A stretch of 60,870 bases of DNA from Ignavibacteriales bacterium (GCA_020061995.1 JAGUXE010000318.1:1-60870), one strand, 5' to 3'; shown: positions 9,523 through 18,563, counted from the stretch's first letter. Notes: generated by a model from the letters alone, not told the origin. Made by a program: numbers and translations.

Positions 9523-9857
9523 TACGACTCTTCGTTTTTATCCTCAACACTTATTGGTTCCCAACTTAAACCATCACACGGAAGATATTCACGAGTAGGA
9601 TGCTCATCAAGTTTTAGACAGAGAACTGCAGTTTCATCAAAATATTTGCATGAAGAACAAAGAGTTGATTCAATTATATCTTTATTTCTTTCCTTAAAAA
9701 GATTGTACTGAATAATCGCGGGATGAAGTACAACACCATAAATCAACAAAAAAGAGACACTCCACCAGAGAGAATAATCTAGGTATGAATTTAAAATCCA
9801 AATTACAGGAATTATTATGGCAATTCGTATCAATCCCCAATAAATTATTGCTCCCAT
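9516..9857 (-). CDS. Small membrane protein with C-terminal four-cysteine motif
   Basis: A 113-residue protein I do not recognise. Two hydrophobic segments (about 5-25 and 30-50) precede a cytoplasmic or periplasmic tail. The tail holds Cys-x2-Cys (CSSCKYF, about residue 67), a third Cys 10 residues later and a fourth 13 residues beyond, in YLPCDGLSWEP. The spacing suggests a metal or iron-sulfur ligand set. It converges on the SemiSWEET gene with a 7-base overlap. The coding pattern (hydrophobic N-terminus, ordered cysteines) supports a real gene, but the function is unknown and the start codon lacks a strong ribosome site. Confidence 0.7.
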   Translation of the reverse strand: MGAIIYWGLIRIAIIIPVIWILNSYLDYSLWWSVSFLLIYGVVLHPAIIQYNLFKERNKDIIESTLCSSCKYFDETAVLCLKLDEHPTREYLPCDGLSWEPISVEDKNEESYH

Positions 9858-10064
9858 AAATTTTGCTCATCTTGAATTATTTAATAGATGCCATTAACTT
9901 AGCAAGTAGATTTAGGAAATCAAAAGCAATTATTCCTCTGAGCCGTTCAAAATCAATAAAAACTCTTCATCATATTATTCAGATTCATATCATTTTTACT
10001 AAAAAGTTTTTGGTGATTTCACTATTTTAGGTTTGCAATTTTTTATTAGAATTAAGGAAGAATC

Positions 10065-10778
10065 ATGCTAACAAGAAAATACTATTTGATAATCATTTTA
10101 TTCATTTTTACAGCACCTGCATTTGCACAATCTGGTGGACTTAATTTTACTCTCGCATTTCCTGATGGTGAGTTCAAAGATCAGCTAAAAAGAACCGGGT
10201 TGGGATTGAGTATTGAGGGACTTGTTTTGGGACCAAATGAATATTCTCCTTTTGGTATTGGCGCAAATTTTAGTTTCTTAAACTATGGAAGCGAAAGCCG
10301 TCGTGCACCATGGAGTAATACAATTCCTGATGTAACAGTTGATGTTGAGAGATCCTACAATCTCATGCAATTTCACCTTCTTTTTAGAATAGCACCTACC
10401 ATGAATGTGGTGAGACCGTATATTGATTTACTTTTTGGTGGTTCATACCTCTTTACTGAAACAAAAGTTATCTCAACAAATAGAGGAGAAGAAGTTACAA
10501 GTTCAACCAATTTTGATGACTTTGCTTGGAGTTATGGTTTTGGTGGTGGTATCATGTTCAAGGTTTATGAAAATCCTAATGAAAATTTAGGCAAAGTTTA
10601 TGTCGATTTAAAAGTTAGAATGCTGAAAGGTTCGACAGCGGAATATCTAAAGGAAGGTTCTGTAGTTGTCAATCCGGCTAATGGGACAGTTACATATTAT
10701 ACCTCCCGCTCAAAGACCGATTTGATTACCGCACATCTCGGTGTAGTTGCATACTTTAGTTCCTTCGGAAATTTTTAA
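10065..10778 (+). CDS. Outer-membrane beta-barrel protein (porin-like, unknown role)
   Basis: A 237-residue exported protein. The signal peptide ends at about residue 21 (APAFAQ). The remainder is alternating amphipathic strands with aromatic girdles (for example FGIGANFSFLNY and MNVVRPYIDLLFGGSYLF), and the C-terminal strand LITAHLGVVAYF finishes with an aromatic residue, as expected for a small OmpA/OmpW-like barrel. The start has a good ribosome site (AAGGAAG). It lies 69 bases before the M1 peptidase gene, separated by the 10809-10850 hairpin. No specific family could be assigned. Confidence 0.78.
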   Translation: MLTRKYYLIIILFIFTAPAFAQSGGLNFTLAFPDGEFKDQLKRTGLGLSIEGLVLGPNEYSPFGIGANFSFLNYGSESRRAPWSNTIPDVTVDVERSYNLMQFHLLFRIAPTMNVVRPYIDLLFGGSYLFTETKVISTNRGEEVTSSTNFDDFAWSYGFGGGIMFKVYENPNENLGKVYVDLKVRMLKGSTAEYLKEGSVVVNPANGTVTYYTSRSKTDLITAHLGVVAYFSSFGNF

Positions 10779-10808
10779 CATCCAATAACTTCTAAGTTTA
10801 TTTTTTAG

Positions 10809-10850
10809 CATATTTGGTCTATCAAAAATAATGATGGTAGACCAAATATG
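10809..10850 (+). promoter_or_regulatory. 15-bp hairpin that includes the start codon of the M1 peptidase
   Basis: Positions 10809-10823 pair with 10836-10850 (14 Watson-Crick pairs and one G-U) around a 12-base A-rich loop. The ATG start of the peptidase (10848-10850) is the last three bases of the 3' arm. A six-codon mini-ORF starts in the loop (10831), and its TGA overlaps the real ATG. No T-run follows, so it is a poor terminator. Translational control or an RNA processing site is my inference. Confidence 0.65.
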
Positions 10851-12809
10851 AACTTGCTTCGTTTTAATATTCTGATTTCACTTTTAACATTTTCAACCAT
10901 AATAATGGGGCAGGAAGTGTTTGAAAGTTCGGAATGTTCAAGAAAAGCCAATTTTAGAAATAAGCAAAAATTAGATGTAAATTATCCGGGGGATCAATCT
11001 ATTGAGATAAAATATTACAAGCTTGAGATTCAGGTCTTTTTGCAACCTAATTCGATTTCAGGCAAAGTACAAATCACTTCTTCGATAATGATGCCTCAGC
11101 TGCAATCCGTTTTCTTCGATTTGAACAACTCATTTACGGTCTCTTCAGTAAAAATTAACAGTAACAATGTTTCATTTACACATGCAAATAATCAACTTAT
11201 AATTCAACTTGATCGGATATACAATATGCAAGAGGAATTTACTGTTGATATTGAATATGCAGGAATTCCCGGTACAAGTGGATTCGGCAGTTTTGTTTTT
11301 AGTCAACATAACGGACAACCGGTTATTTGGTCACTTAGTGAACCTTATGGTGCAAGTGAGTGGTGGCCCTGTAAAGATACTCCAGCAGACAAGGCAGATT
11401 CATCTGATGTGAATGTGAGAGTTCCTTCAACTTTAATCGCTGTTTCAAATGGAAAACTAATTAATGTTATCGATAATGGAGACCAAACGAAAACTTATAA
11501 ATGGAAAAATTCATATCCGATTGCACACTACCTGATTTCTGTTGCCATTTCAAACTATTATGAATACCTGACTCATTTTCATCACACACAAACTGATTCA
11601 ATGCCGGTAGTACACTATATTTATCCTGAAAATTTTAACACTCTAAAAACTAATCTGGACAAAACCATTCCAATGTTAGAAATTTTTACAGAAACTTATG
11701 GTGAGTATCCATTTATAAATGAAAAGTATGGGCACGCTCAGTGCGGTTTTAATGGTGGAATGGAACATCAAACTATATCATCAATGGGAGCATTTTCGGA
11801 GACAATTATTGCGCACGAGCTTGCTCATCAATGGTTTGGCGATAAGGTTACTTGTAAAGATTGGCAAAATATTTGGCTCAACGAAGGTTTTGCTACTTAT
11901 TCGGAAGGAATTTTCTTACAAAACTATTATGGTAACTCGAGGTTTAATCAATTCATAAATGAAAAAATGAGTAGTGCTAAACTTGCATCCGGTTCTGTTT
12001 ACGTTCAGAATATAAGCAGTGTCTCAAGTATTTTTAATTACAATAGATCTTATGCAAAAGGAGCAATTATTCTTCACATGCTGCGTGGTATATCCGGTGA
12101 CTCCTTATTTTTTAAAATTCTTCAAGATTACAATTCAGCACCCCACCTTGCTTATAATGTTGCAACTACTGAAGATTTCCAGTTAATTGTTGAAGCAGTT
12201 TTAATGAAGCCGATGGACTATTTTTTTCAACAGTGGATTTATGGTTCCGGATTTCCTAGCTATAATGCTTATTGGACAAACTCTCAATTAAGTGGAGAGT
12301 TGAATAAAGTATCGCTTTCATTAACTCAATCAACAAATTCTAACCCTGCATATTTTACTATGCCGATTCAAGTGAAAGTCATCACTTCGTTGACTGATAC
12401 TATAATTACTATTTTCAATGATTTTCAAATTCAAAACTTTGATCTTGTGGTAAGAGGAATCCCGCAACAGGTAATTCTCGATCCGAATAATTATATTTTA
12501 AAAAGTATTGTAATAACAGATGTTGAAGAGACAACAAATATTCCGGTTTCAATTTCCTTAGAACAAAATTTTCCAAATCCTTTTAACGGAACTACCATAA
12601 TTCAGTTTTATTTACCATACGAAGACAGAGTAAATTTGGAATTATTTGATATACAAGGTAAATTAGTAAAGGTTTTGATAAACGAAAAACTGAGTTCGGG
12701 TTTTCACGACTGCAAAATTAATTTACCGAGTTTATATGCCGGAGTTTATTTTTATAAGTTATCTACAACCAATAATTTTTTAGTTAAGAAGATGATCTAC
12801 ATTCCATAA
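10848..12809 (+). CDS. T9SS-sorted M1 family zinc aminopeptidase
   Basis: A 653-residue secreted gluzincin. After a signal peptide (about 1-21) comes an M1 N-terminal beta domain. The catalytic domain has the exopeptidase motif GGMEH (303-307, where GAMEN is classical) and the zinc site HELAH (323-327) with Glu346 in WLNEGFATY. Tyr in the RSYAKGA segment (about 402) fits the transition-state tyrosine. The domain after about 480 is shorter than in PepN, and the protein ends in a T9SS sorting domain from about 568 (QNFPNPFNGTT, one substitution from the common motif). It probably degrades peptides outside the cell. It is followed by another T9SS cargo gene after 14 bases, so the two are co-transcribed. 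Confidence 0.93.
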   Translation: MNLLRFNILISLLTFSTIIMGQEVFESSECSRKANFRNKQKLDVNYPGDQSIEIKYYKLEIQVFLQPNSISGKVQITSSIMMPQLQSVFFDLNNSFTVSSVKINSNNVSFTHANNQLIIQLDRIYNMQEEFTVDIEYAGIPGTSGFGSFVFSQHNGQPVIWSLSEPYGASEWWPCKDTPADKADSSDVNVRVPSTLIAVSNGKLINVIDNGDQTKTYKWKNSYPIAHYLISVAISNYYEYLTHFHHTQTDSMPVVHYIYPENFNTLKTNLDKTIPMLEIFTETYGEYPFINEKYGHAQCGFNGGMEHQTISSMGAFSETIIAHELAHQWFGDKVTCKDWQNIWLNEGFATYSEGIFLQNYYGNSRFNQFINEKMSSAKLASGSVYVQNISSVSSIFNYNRSYAKGAIILHMLRGISGDSLFFKILQDYNSAPHLAYNVATTEDFQLIVEAVLMKPMDYFFQQWIYGSGFPSYNAYWTNSQLSGELNKVSLSLTQSTNSNPAYFTMPIQVKVITSLTDTIITIFNDFQIQNFDLVVRGIPQQVILDPNNYILKSIVITDVEETTNIPVSISLEQNFPNPFNGTTIIQFYLPYEDRVNLELFDIQGKLVKVLINEKLSSGFHDCKINLPSLYAGVYFYKLSTTNNFLVKKMIYIP

Positions 12810-12823
12810 ATAGAGAGGATACC

Positions 12824-14590
12824 ATGAAAAAAATGATTCTTTTTTTATTGATTGCATTAATGCAATTTGTATACGCTCAACAAAAACCCAGCATAAGCTT
12901 TGTGGATGCACTTCTGACATCAGAAGAAAATCCAATTTTAACAAAACAGGCCCAACTTGAAACACAAAGATTAAATATTCCACATTCCATTTATCTACCT
13001 GTCGGAATTTTTATTCAAGCCACGTTACTGGAAAACAACAAACCAGTTTTTACTATTATAAAAGATTTAATCAATCCATATAATCAAAGTGAAACAGCCT
13101 TTTTTGAAGAAATTGAATCAAAGTATGATTTAACAACTGCTCGTCTACATTATACAAACGGATTAGTTACAAATCAGACACTTGGTTTTCCACCCCAAAA
13201 CGAAGAGAGTTCTTCGGGTGCAGTTGATTTTTTAATGTTTTTGGAATCAACAGGAGATAGAGTTATCACAATTGATAAGCAAACAGGTGATGTAATCAAC
13301 ATGAATTTTATTCCATCAAATACCGGCAACCTAAACACTCCTGTCGAAGCAAGACTAAGTCCGCTAGGTAGGATTACAATATCTGATCAATTAGTTGATG
13401 TAGTTCAGGGGTTTGACACACTCGGCAATTACCTTGGTATTTTTGCTCCAGCAGGTGGAGTAGATACATCTATCACCGACAATTTGAGAGGACATGCTTA
13501 CCGCCAAAATGGAAATTTGCTTGTAACAGTGGCATCAGGATCAAATGCGAACAGTATTGCTGAATTTGATCCTAACGGTATTTATCTAGGTCGATTTATT
13601 GGAGTAGGCTCGGGAGGATTAAACAGTCCCTACTCGATACTTTTTAGATCTAACGATATTTTGGTTTCAACTTCTGGAAGCGATGCACTTCATCGATATG
13701 ATTTCAATGGAAATTATTTAAACAACTTATGGACAAGCACTTCGTCAAGCTTTTTTGGTCAGCAAATGCATGAAATAGAAGATGGTAAAATTATACTCGC
13801 TGATTTCGGTGTCGGTGGTGGGTTGCGTTTCTATTCATCAGCAGGTGATTCTATTGGAATTTTTATTCAAACAACCGCTGTGAGAGGTTGTTATAAATTA
13901 GGGAATGGTAATTATTTGTTAACAAACGCTTCAGGACTTCACGAAATCAATGGCTCTAACGGTGCTGTGGTCAGAACAATCGTAAGCGGTGCTGCAGGGC
14001 GTTTTGTTAATTCATTTGATAGAGGAAATATTGTCCCCGTTGAACTAACTTCATTCAATGCTGAACTTAATGGAAGCAGTGTTATACTTAATTGGGTTAC
14101 CTCCTCAGAAACGAATAATAAAGGATTTTATTTAGAGAAAAGTTTAAATAAAGATAATTGGATTGAATTTGCTTTTGTTTCTGGTCATGGAACATCAACT
14201 CAAAATAACAGATATATCTATGTTGACACTAATCCATATTCGGAAGTTGCTTATTACAGACTGAAACAAGTTGACTTTGACGGTTCGTACAGTTATTCCA
14301 AGGAAGTTGAAATAGATTTGTTGCCCGAAAAATTCGAATTATCCCAAAACTTTCCGAATCCTTTTAATCCGACGACCACAATAAGTTGGCAGGTTGCAAA
14401 AAAATCCGCAGTTACTTTAAAGATTTACGATATGCTGGGTAACGAAATAACTACTTTAGTTAATGAGGTTAAAGAATCGGGAAGGTATCAAGTAGAGTTT
14501 AATTCTTCTGGTTTATCAAGCGGAATTTATTTTTATAAATTGCAGGCTGGTGATTTCACTTCGACTAAAAAACTCGTTGTTCTGAAATAA
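12824..14590 (+). CDS. T9SS-sorted secreted protein with beta-propeller-like repeats
   Basis: A 588-residue exported protein with a signal peptide to about residue 18 (FVYAQ). Residues about 140-400 hold repeats of the type GxxLVTxxxxNSIAEFDPNGxYLGRF, which recur with about 40-residue spacing as in NHL/6-bladed propellers. Then come an Ig-like beta module (about 402-500, VELTSFNAELNG) and a complete T9SS sorting domain starting at QNFPNPFNPTTT (about 508). It has a strong ribosome site (AGAGAGGATACC). It is encoded directly behind the M1 peptidase. No enzymatic residues were recognised; a binding or surface role is likely. Confidence 0.85.
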   Translation: MKKMILFLLIALMQFVYAQQKPSISFVDALLTSEENPILTKQAQLETQRLNIPHSIYLPVGIFIQATLLENNKPVFTIIKDLINPYNQSETAFFEEIESKYDLTTARLHYTNGLVTNQTLGFPPQNEESSSGAVDFLMFLESTGDRVITIDKQTGDVINMNFIPSNTGNLNTPVEARLSPLGRITISDQLVDVVQGFDTLGNYLGIFAPAGGVDTSITDNLRGHAYRQNGNLLVTVASGSNANSIAEFDPNGIYLGRFIGVGSGGLNSPYSILFRSNDILVSTSGSDALHRYDFNGNYLNNLWTSTSSSFFGQQMHEIEDGKIILADFGVGGGLRFYSSAGDSIGIFIQTTAVRGCYKLGNGNYLLTNASGLHEINGSNGAVVRTIVSGAAGRFVNSFDRGNIVPVELTSFNAELNGSSVILNWVTSSETNNKGFYLEKSLNKDNWIEFAFVSGHGTSTQNNRYIYVDTNPYSEVAYYRLKQVDFDGSYSYSKEVEIDLLPEKFELSQNFPNPFNPTTTISWQVAKKSAVTLKIYDMLGNEITTLVNEVKESGRYQVEFNSSGLSSGIYFYKLQAGDFTSTKKLVVLK

Positions 14591-14602
14591 ACGTATTACA
14601 AT

Positions 14603-14633
14603 AAAAAGGGTTCTCCTTTGAGAACCCCTTTTT
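14603..14633. terminator. Bidirectional terminator between T9SS gene and ars operon
   Basis: An 8-bp GC-rich stem (14608-14615 with 14620-14627, loop CTTT) is flanked by AAAAA before and TTTTT after. It lies 12 bases after the plus-strand stop and 46 bases past the end of the convergent ccdA-like gene, so it can serve both. Confidence 0.9.
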
Positions 14634-14678
14634 CACTTTAATTTATTGAGCTGTCTAATTTTGTCCATCATCTCCAAT

Positions 14679-15380
14679 TTAGAAAGTAGTATAAATCAAA
14701 TAGAATCCACCAAAAATTACAAGCAGACCGCAAACTCTCTTAATCCAGATTATAGTTTTTGATTCTTCCGACCAGTTTAAATATTTCTGAACTTTTCCGG
14801 CTAAAGTTCCGGCGCCAACAATAACTGCACAATGTCCAACTCCAAATGCAACCAGTAAAAACATTGCCGAAAAATAATCAGTTTGAGCTGTCTGAAAAAC
14901 GATCCCAAGAACCGGAGCCATGTATGCAAATGTGCATGGACCGAGTGCAATTCCAAATAGCAGCCCAAAGATAAATGCAGCTAATAATCCCTTTGACTTT
15001 GTCTTCTTTAAACCTGCATTGTTCCAATCAAGCTTAATTATATCCAACAAATAAAGACCCACTAAAAAGAATATTCCTGCAACCAGGTAATTTCCGATGC
15101 TTCCGACATCCCCCATTAATCTGCCAAGTGAAGCTGTAATAATTCCGATTGCTGCAATTGTAATAAGAATACCGACGGAAAAAACTAATGAGATATAAAA
15201 AGTTCTTCCTACAGTTATCTTTCCTTGAGAGCTGATATATCCCACCACTAAAGGTATACTTGATAGATGGCAGGGGGAAAGCAAAATGCTTAAGATGCCC
15301 CAAATAAAAGAAGCCATTAGTGCAAGCCAGTAACTCCCCATCATGGCTTCATATAAATAAGTAAATAGTCCTTCGAACAT
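14679..15380 (-). CDS. CcdA/DsbD-like transmembrane thiol-reductant transporter
   Basis: A 233-residue six-helix membrane protein of the CcdA/DsbD-beta superfamily, which carries reducing equivalents from cytoplasmic thioredoxin across the membrane. Both diagnostic cysteines are present: Cys37 in LLSPCHLSSIP and Cys149 in GIALGPCTFAYM. It is the last gene of the ars operon and follows a secreted thioredoxin, its natural electron acceptor. Related proteins in ars clusters have been called ArsG-family arsenical efflux permeases, so a transport rather than redox role is the main alternative. The start is preceded by AGGAG. Confidence 0.82.
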   Translation of the reverse strand: MFEGLFTYLYEAMMGSYWLALMASFIWGILSILLSPCHLSSIPLVVGYISSQGKITVGRTFYISLVFSVGILITIAAIGIITASLGRLMGDVGSIGNYLVAGIFFLVGLYLLDIIKLDWNNAGLKKTKSKGLLAAFIFGLLFGIALGPCTFAYMAPVLGIVFQTAQTDYFSAMFLLVAFGVGHCAVIVGAGTLAGKVQKYLNWSEESKTIIWIKRVCGLLVIFGGFYLIYTTF

Positions 15381-15428
15381 TCATTCTCCTCTGACAGAAT
15401 TCTTCATTTCGCTGAAATTAAGATTACA

Positions 15429-15824
15429 TTATTTCTTCGGCTTCAAGCCTTTGCCTTGTAAAATTTTATCTATTTCGGTTTCAGGATAAAATCCTTCGTG
15501 GCGGTGAAATTCTTTACCGTTTTCATCAAGGAAAACTTGTGTTGGAATTAATTTTATCTTGTAATGGTTTGCGTATTTCTTTTGCTCTGATGTCCATACA
15601 TCATAAAAAATCACTTTTACTTGATTCCCATATTTTTCTTCAATCGCTTTCATCACCGGAACCATTTGCTTACAAGGGATACAATTCACAGAACCGAGTT
15701 CAACAAATGTAACTTTCGCTTTAGTTGTCTTTGTTTTCTCATCTTTTTTTTCAGAAAGGATTGAACTAAAAACTGAAGTTGAAACGAATAATACTATTAA
15801 TAAAAATAAAATCCCCTTTTTCAT
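15429..15824 (-). CDS. Secreted thioredoxin-fold protein (CIPC active site)
   Basis: A 131-residue thioredoxin-like protein with a signal peptide (about 1-21) and a short Lys-rich linker. The thioredoxin fold carries the redox motif Cys48-Ile-Pro-Cys51, a cis-proline in KLIPTQVF (about 95) and the following FLDENG strand. It probably works in the periplasm, reduced by the CcdA-like protein encoded 48 bases downstream. Within the arsenic operon it may keep exported or periplasmic thiols reduced; this is inference from position. The length and residues are typical of the thioredoxin_2 group. GGAG precedes the ATG. Confidence 0.87.
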   Translation of the reverse strand: MKKGILFLLIVLFVSTSVFSSILSEKKDEKTKTTKAKVTFVELGSVNCIPCKQMVPVMKAIEEKYGNQVKVIFYDVWTSEQKKYANHYKIKLIPTQVFLDENGKEFHRHEGFYPETEIDKILQGKGLKPKK

Positions 15825-15827
15825 TCT

Positions 15828-16064
15828 CTAACTCCTTAACCAATTAATAATTTGATCATCTTTTGGAATAATACCTGCACTAACAACTTTTTCGTTAACA
15901 ACTAATCCAGGCGTCATCATTATCCCGTAATTCATCATCTCATTAATATCGGTGACTTTTTCAATTGCAGCATCAATATTATTTTTACTGACAAGTTCTC
16001 TAACTTTTGTTTCGAGAGTTTGGCACTTTTTACATCCTGTGCCTAGGATTTTAACTGAAATCAT
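15828..16064 (-). CDS. Small CxxC thioredoxin-like redox protein (copy 1)
   Basis: A 78-residue cytosolic protein of the compact thioredoxin-like group (archaeal MtH895-type redox-active disulfide proteins), with Cys11-Lys-Lys-Cys14 right after the first strand and a cis-Pro in MTPGLVVNEKV (about 51). It is a paralogue of the 79-residue protein at 18297-18536 and shares the TPGLVVNEKV block. Such mini-thioredoxins recur in ars and YeeE gene clusters, and could reduce ArsC or carry sulfur; neither is proven here. Only 3 bases separate it from the secreted thioredoxin gene. Confidence 0.87.
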   Translation of the reverse strand: MISVKILGTGCKKCQTLETKVRELVSKNNIDAAIEKVTDINEMMNYGIMMTPGLVVNEKVVSAGIIPKDDQIINWLRS

Positions 16065-16105
16065 TTTTTTACTCCATTATGTGTTTTGATTTATTTCCCT
16101 AATAT

Positions 16106-17191
16106 TTAAGGACAAACATTTGGTGCTTTTACATCACCTTCACTTACCTCACCTTTAAAATATTTTCTCTGAAAGAATAATGCAACATTAACAAGCGCTA
16201 TTAATACAGGGACTTCCACAAGTGGACCAATAACAGCTGCAAACGCTTCCCCACTGTTTATTCCAAAGACTGCAATTGCAACTGCGATAGCCAATTCAAA
16301 ATTGTTGCTCGCTGCTGTGAATGAAAGTGTCGCCGTTTTCGAATAATCGGCACCCACTTTTTTACCCATATAAAATGAAACTAAAAACATTATTACAAAA
16401 TAGAGTAATAGAGGTATTGCAATTCGTACAACATCAAGTGGAATTTTTACAATGTATTCACCTTTAAGTGAAAACATTACAACTATTGTGAAGAGTAGTG
16501 CTATTAATGTGATTGGAGAAATCTTTGGAATAAATTTCTTTTCGTACCATTCTTTATTTTTAAGTTTTAGAAGAACAAAACGTGTTATCATTCCGGCAAT
16601 GAATGGTATTCCGAGATAAATAAATACACTCTCTGCAATTTGTCCGATTGTTATATCTACAGCAAATGTTTGTAACCCGAGCCAATTTGGTAATACAGTT
16701 AAAAATACATAAGCGTAAACAGAGAAAAATAAAACTTGAAATATGGAGTTGAATGCTACCAAACCGGCGGCATATTCGGTGTCTCCTTTTGCCAGTTCAT
16801 TCCAAACAATTACCATTGCAATGCAGCGTGCTAATCCAATCAAAATTAATCCTGCCATATATTCAGGGTAATCCTGCAAGAAAATTACCGCAAGTGCAAA
16901 CATTAATATCGGTCCGATTATCCAATTCTGAACAAGTGAGAGGGAAAGGACTTTTACATTTTTAAAAACATCTCCTAACTCTTCATACTTAACTTTTGCA
17001 AGTGGCGGGTACATCATTAATATTAATCCAATTGCGATTGGAATATTTGTGGTACCGCTTTGGAATGTATTCCAGAAATCAACTACTCCGGGGAATAAAT
17101 AACCTGAGAAAACACCTATAAACATGGCGAGGAATATCCACAGCGTTAAGTATCTATCTAAGAATGAAAGTTTTTTTGTTAGTGAACTCAT
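16106..17191 (-). CDS. acr3: ACR3-family arsenite efflux transporter
   Basis: A 361-residue, ten-helix arsenite/H+ antiporter of the BART superfamily. It contains the family's essential cysteine (Cys123, in [14 protein letters not shown]) and the second conserved helix break [15 protein letters not shown] (about 290-304). It exports As(OH)3 produced by the arsenate reductase encoded in the same operon. The start is preceded by GAAAGGAAA. The length and motifs match ACR3(1)/(2) proteins. It lies between the YeeE-like pair and a mini-thioredoxin, 10 bases after the former. Confidence 0.95.
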   Translation of the reverse strand: MSSLTKKLSFLDRYLTLWIFLAMFIGVFSGYLFPGVVDFWNTFQSGTTNIPIAIGLILMMYPPLAKVKYEELGDVFKNVKVLSLSLVQNWIIGPILMFALAVIFLQDYPEYMAGLILIGLARCIAMVIVWNELAKGDTEYAAGLVAFNSIFQVLFFSVYAYVFLTVLPNWLGLQTFAVDITIGQIAESVFIYLGIPFIAGMITRFVLLKLKNKEWYEKKFIPKISPITLIALLFTIVVMFSLKGEYIVKIPLDVVRIAIPLLLYFVIMFLVSFYMGKKVGADYSKTATLSFTAASNNFELAIAVAIAVFGINSGEAFAAVIGPLVEVPVLIALVNVALFFQRKYFKGEVSEGDVKAPNVCP

Positions 17192-17201
17192 TTATTTCCT
17201 T

Positions 17202-17744
17202 TCAGAATATTTTTTTGTTATCGCTAAAATACATATTGACAAAATAGATGATAGCAGAAAAAATAATTGCAGCCGGAATGATTACAATCCATTTATTTAC
17301 ACCGAGTAAGAAGAAAATATCGCCATTGATTTCACTGGATAAGAATAATTGTTTAACAGGTTTAATTGTTAAAGCGTAAAGCAAAATTCCAATAGCCATT
17401 CCAAATAGAGCTAATATTGAATCCTTTTTACCTTCACCAATTCTAGCAGCCAAAGTGCCGGGGCAATAACCGAGAATCCCCATTCCGGTACCAAATATCA
17501 ATCCACCTACAAGCTTTCCCCAATCAAGATTTTTGGGAACAACTTTTAACAATCCAAAATCACCGAGTAAATGGAACAGAATCATTGAAGAAGTAACTGC
17601 TGTGAGCATAAATTTTAAAATCTTGAAGTCTTTTAAAAGTAACATTCCCATAACTCGAGGATATTTGGTTACTCCGGTCCTAACTAAAATGTAACCAAAA
17701 ATAAACCCGGTGATCAAACCAAAAAATAAATTAATTATTAACAT
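17202..17744 (-). CDS. YeeE/YedE half-transporter, second subunit
   Basis: A 180-residue membrane protein of the YeeE/YedE (thiosulfate/sulfur transport) family, half-size type. It carries the family motif with a functional cysteine, GILGYCPGTLAARIGEGK (about 90-107), and several helices. I use ATG at 17744 rather than the upstream TTG (17756), because GGAGG lies exactly 5 bases before it. It overlaps the partner half by 14 bases. Full-length YeeE proteins carry two such Cys motifs; here they are split over two genes, as in PmpA/PmpB-type pairs. Its cargo may be thiosulfate or another sulfur species; the link to arsenic is by position. Confidence 0.85.
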   Translation of the reverse strand: MLIINLFFGLITGFIFGYILVRTGVTKYPRVMGMLLLKDFKILKFMLTAVTSSMILFHLLGDFGLLKVVPKNLDWGKLVGGLIFGTGMGILGYCPGTLAARIGEGKKDSILALFGMAIGILLYALTIKPVKQLFLSSEINGDIFFLLGVNKWIVIIPAAIIFSAIIYFVNMYFSDNKKIF

Positions 17745-18285
17745 CACTGCCTCCAACTTTTGGATATAGAAGTTTTGCAGTTACTATTCCCGCAGCGAAA
17801 AACGAAATGCCAGCGACAATACTGCCGAGTGATAAATGTGCCCATCCTTGCAAAATATTTCCGGTTGTGCAGCCCGAAGCTAACGCCGCTCCGTATCCTA
17901 ATAATATACTTCCGACCAAAACAAAAGCATATCTCTTCGCAATACTTTTGCCATGATATTTTTCCCACACCGCAGGAATGTTTTCACTATAAGAAGTTCC
18001 ACTTATTTTAGAAGCGGTAAATCCACCAATTATCAAACCAATTATTAAGAAAAACTCAATAAATGCATCCGGTTTTTCGCTAAATCTTTTAATTACCGGA
18101 TTCTCGTTTAATCCACCAAACAGTGAACCAAATTTTGCGGCAATGTACCCGAATCCGGCTGTTATTCCGAAGGGATAATTGCGATCTGCAATTGATGCAA
18201 AAATAAAATAAGTCGCCACCGATAAGAGTGAAACAAAAATTCCACCTTTAAACCAATGCCATTCTTTTGAATTATCAACTTCCAT
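17731..18285 (-). CDS. YeeE/YedE half-transporter, first subunit
   Basis: A 184-residue membrane protein of the same family, carrying the other conserved cysteine motif ALASGCTTGNILQGW (about 133-147) followed by the typical GSIVAGISFFAAGI helix. With the next gene it would rebuild a complete YeeE pore with two cysteine-lined half sites, through which sulfur compounds are thought to pass by transient thiol contacts. It starts after AAAGGGAAT, 11 bases behind a mini-thioredoxin gene. The family is secure; the exact substrate in an ars operon is not. Confidence 0.87.
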   Translation of the reverse strand: MEVDNSKEWHWFKGGIFVSLLSVATYFIFASIADRNYPFGITAGFGYIAAKFGSLFGGLNENPVIKRFSEKPDAFIEFFLIIGLIIGGFTASKISGTSYSENIPAVWEKYHGKSIAKRYAFVLVGSILLGYGAALASGCTTGNILQGWAHLSLGSIVAGISFFAAGIVTAKLLYPKVGGSDVNN

Positions 18286-18296
18286 TTTTATTCCCT

Positions 18297-18536
18297 TTAA
18301 TTAATATCTTTTAACCAATGTTCTAATGTTGATTTTGTTGGGATTTTTCCGCTGACGAGGACTTTTTCATTAACTACTAATCCTGGAGTAAGCATAATTC
18401 CATAGTCAAGAAATTTTTCACGATCAGTGATCTTCTCAACATTTGCTGTAACATTTTCAGCGACAACTTCCTTTACCATGTTTTCAAGCTTAATACAGTT
18501 TGCACATCCGGGACCAAGAACTTTAATATCTAACAT
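18297..18536 (-). CDS. Small CxxC thioredoxin-like redox protein (copy 2)
   Basis: A 79-residue compact thioredoxin-like protein with Cys11-Ala-Asn-Cys14 and the cis-Pro block MLTPGLVVNEKV. It resembles copy 1 (15828-16064) along its whole length but differs in the two residues between the cysteines, so redox potential or partner probably differs. It lies directly upstream of the YeeE pair and just downstream of the 18564-18632 repeat. The ribosome site is AGGAAATG. Role in the operon (ArsC reduction, sulfur relay or arsenite binding) is open. Confidence 0.87.
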   Translation of the reverse strand: MLDIKVLGPGCANCIKLENMVKEVVAENVTANVEKITDREKFLDYGIMLTPGLVVNEKVLVSGKIPTKSTLEHWLKDIN

Positions 18537-18563
18537 TTCTCATTTCCTTTCTTCTCTTAGTGG

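Noticed and set aside
17760..18011. Plus-strand frame opposite the YeeE pair
   Set aside because: Lies entirely antisense to a well-supported YeeE gene and reads as its complement.
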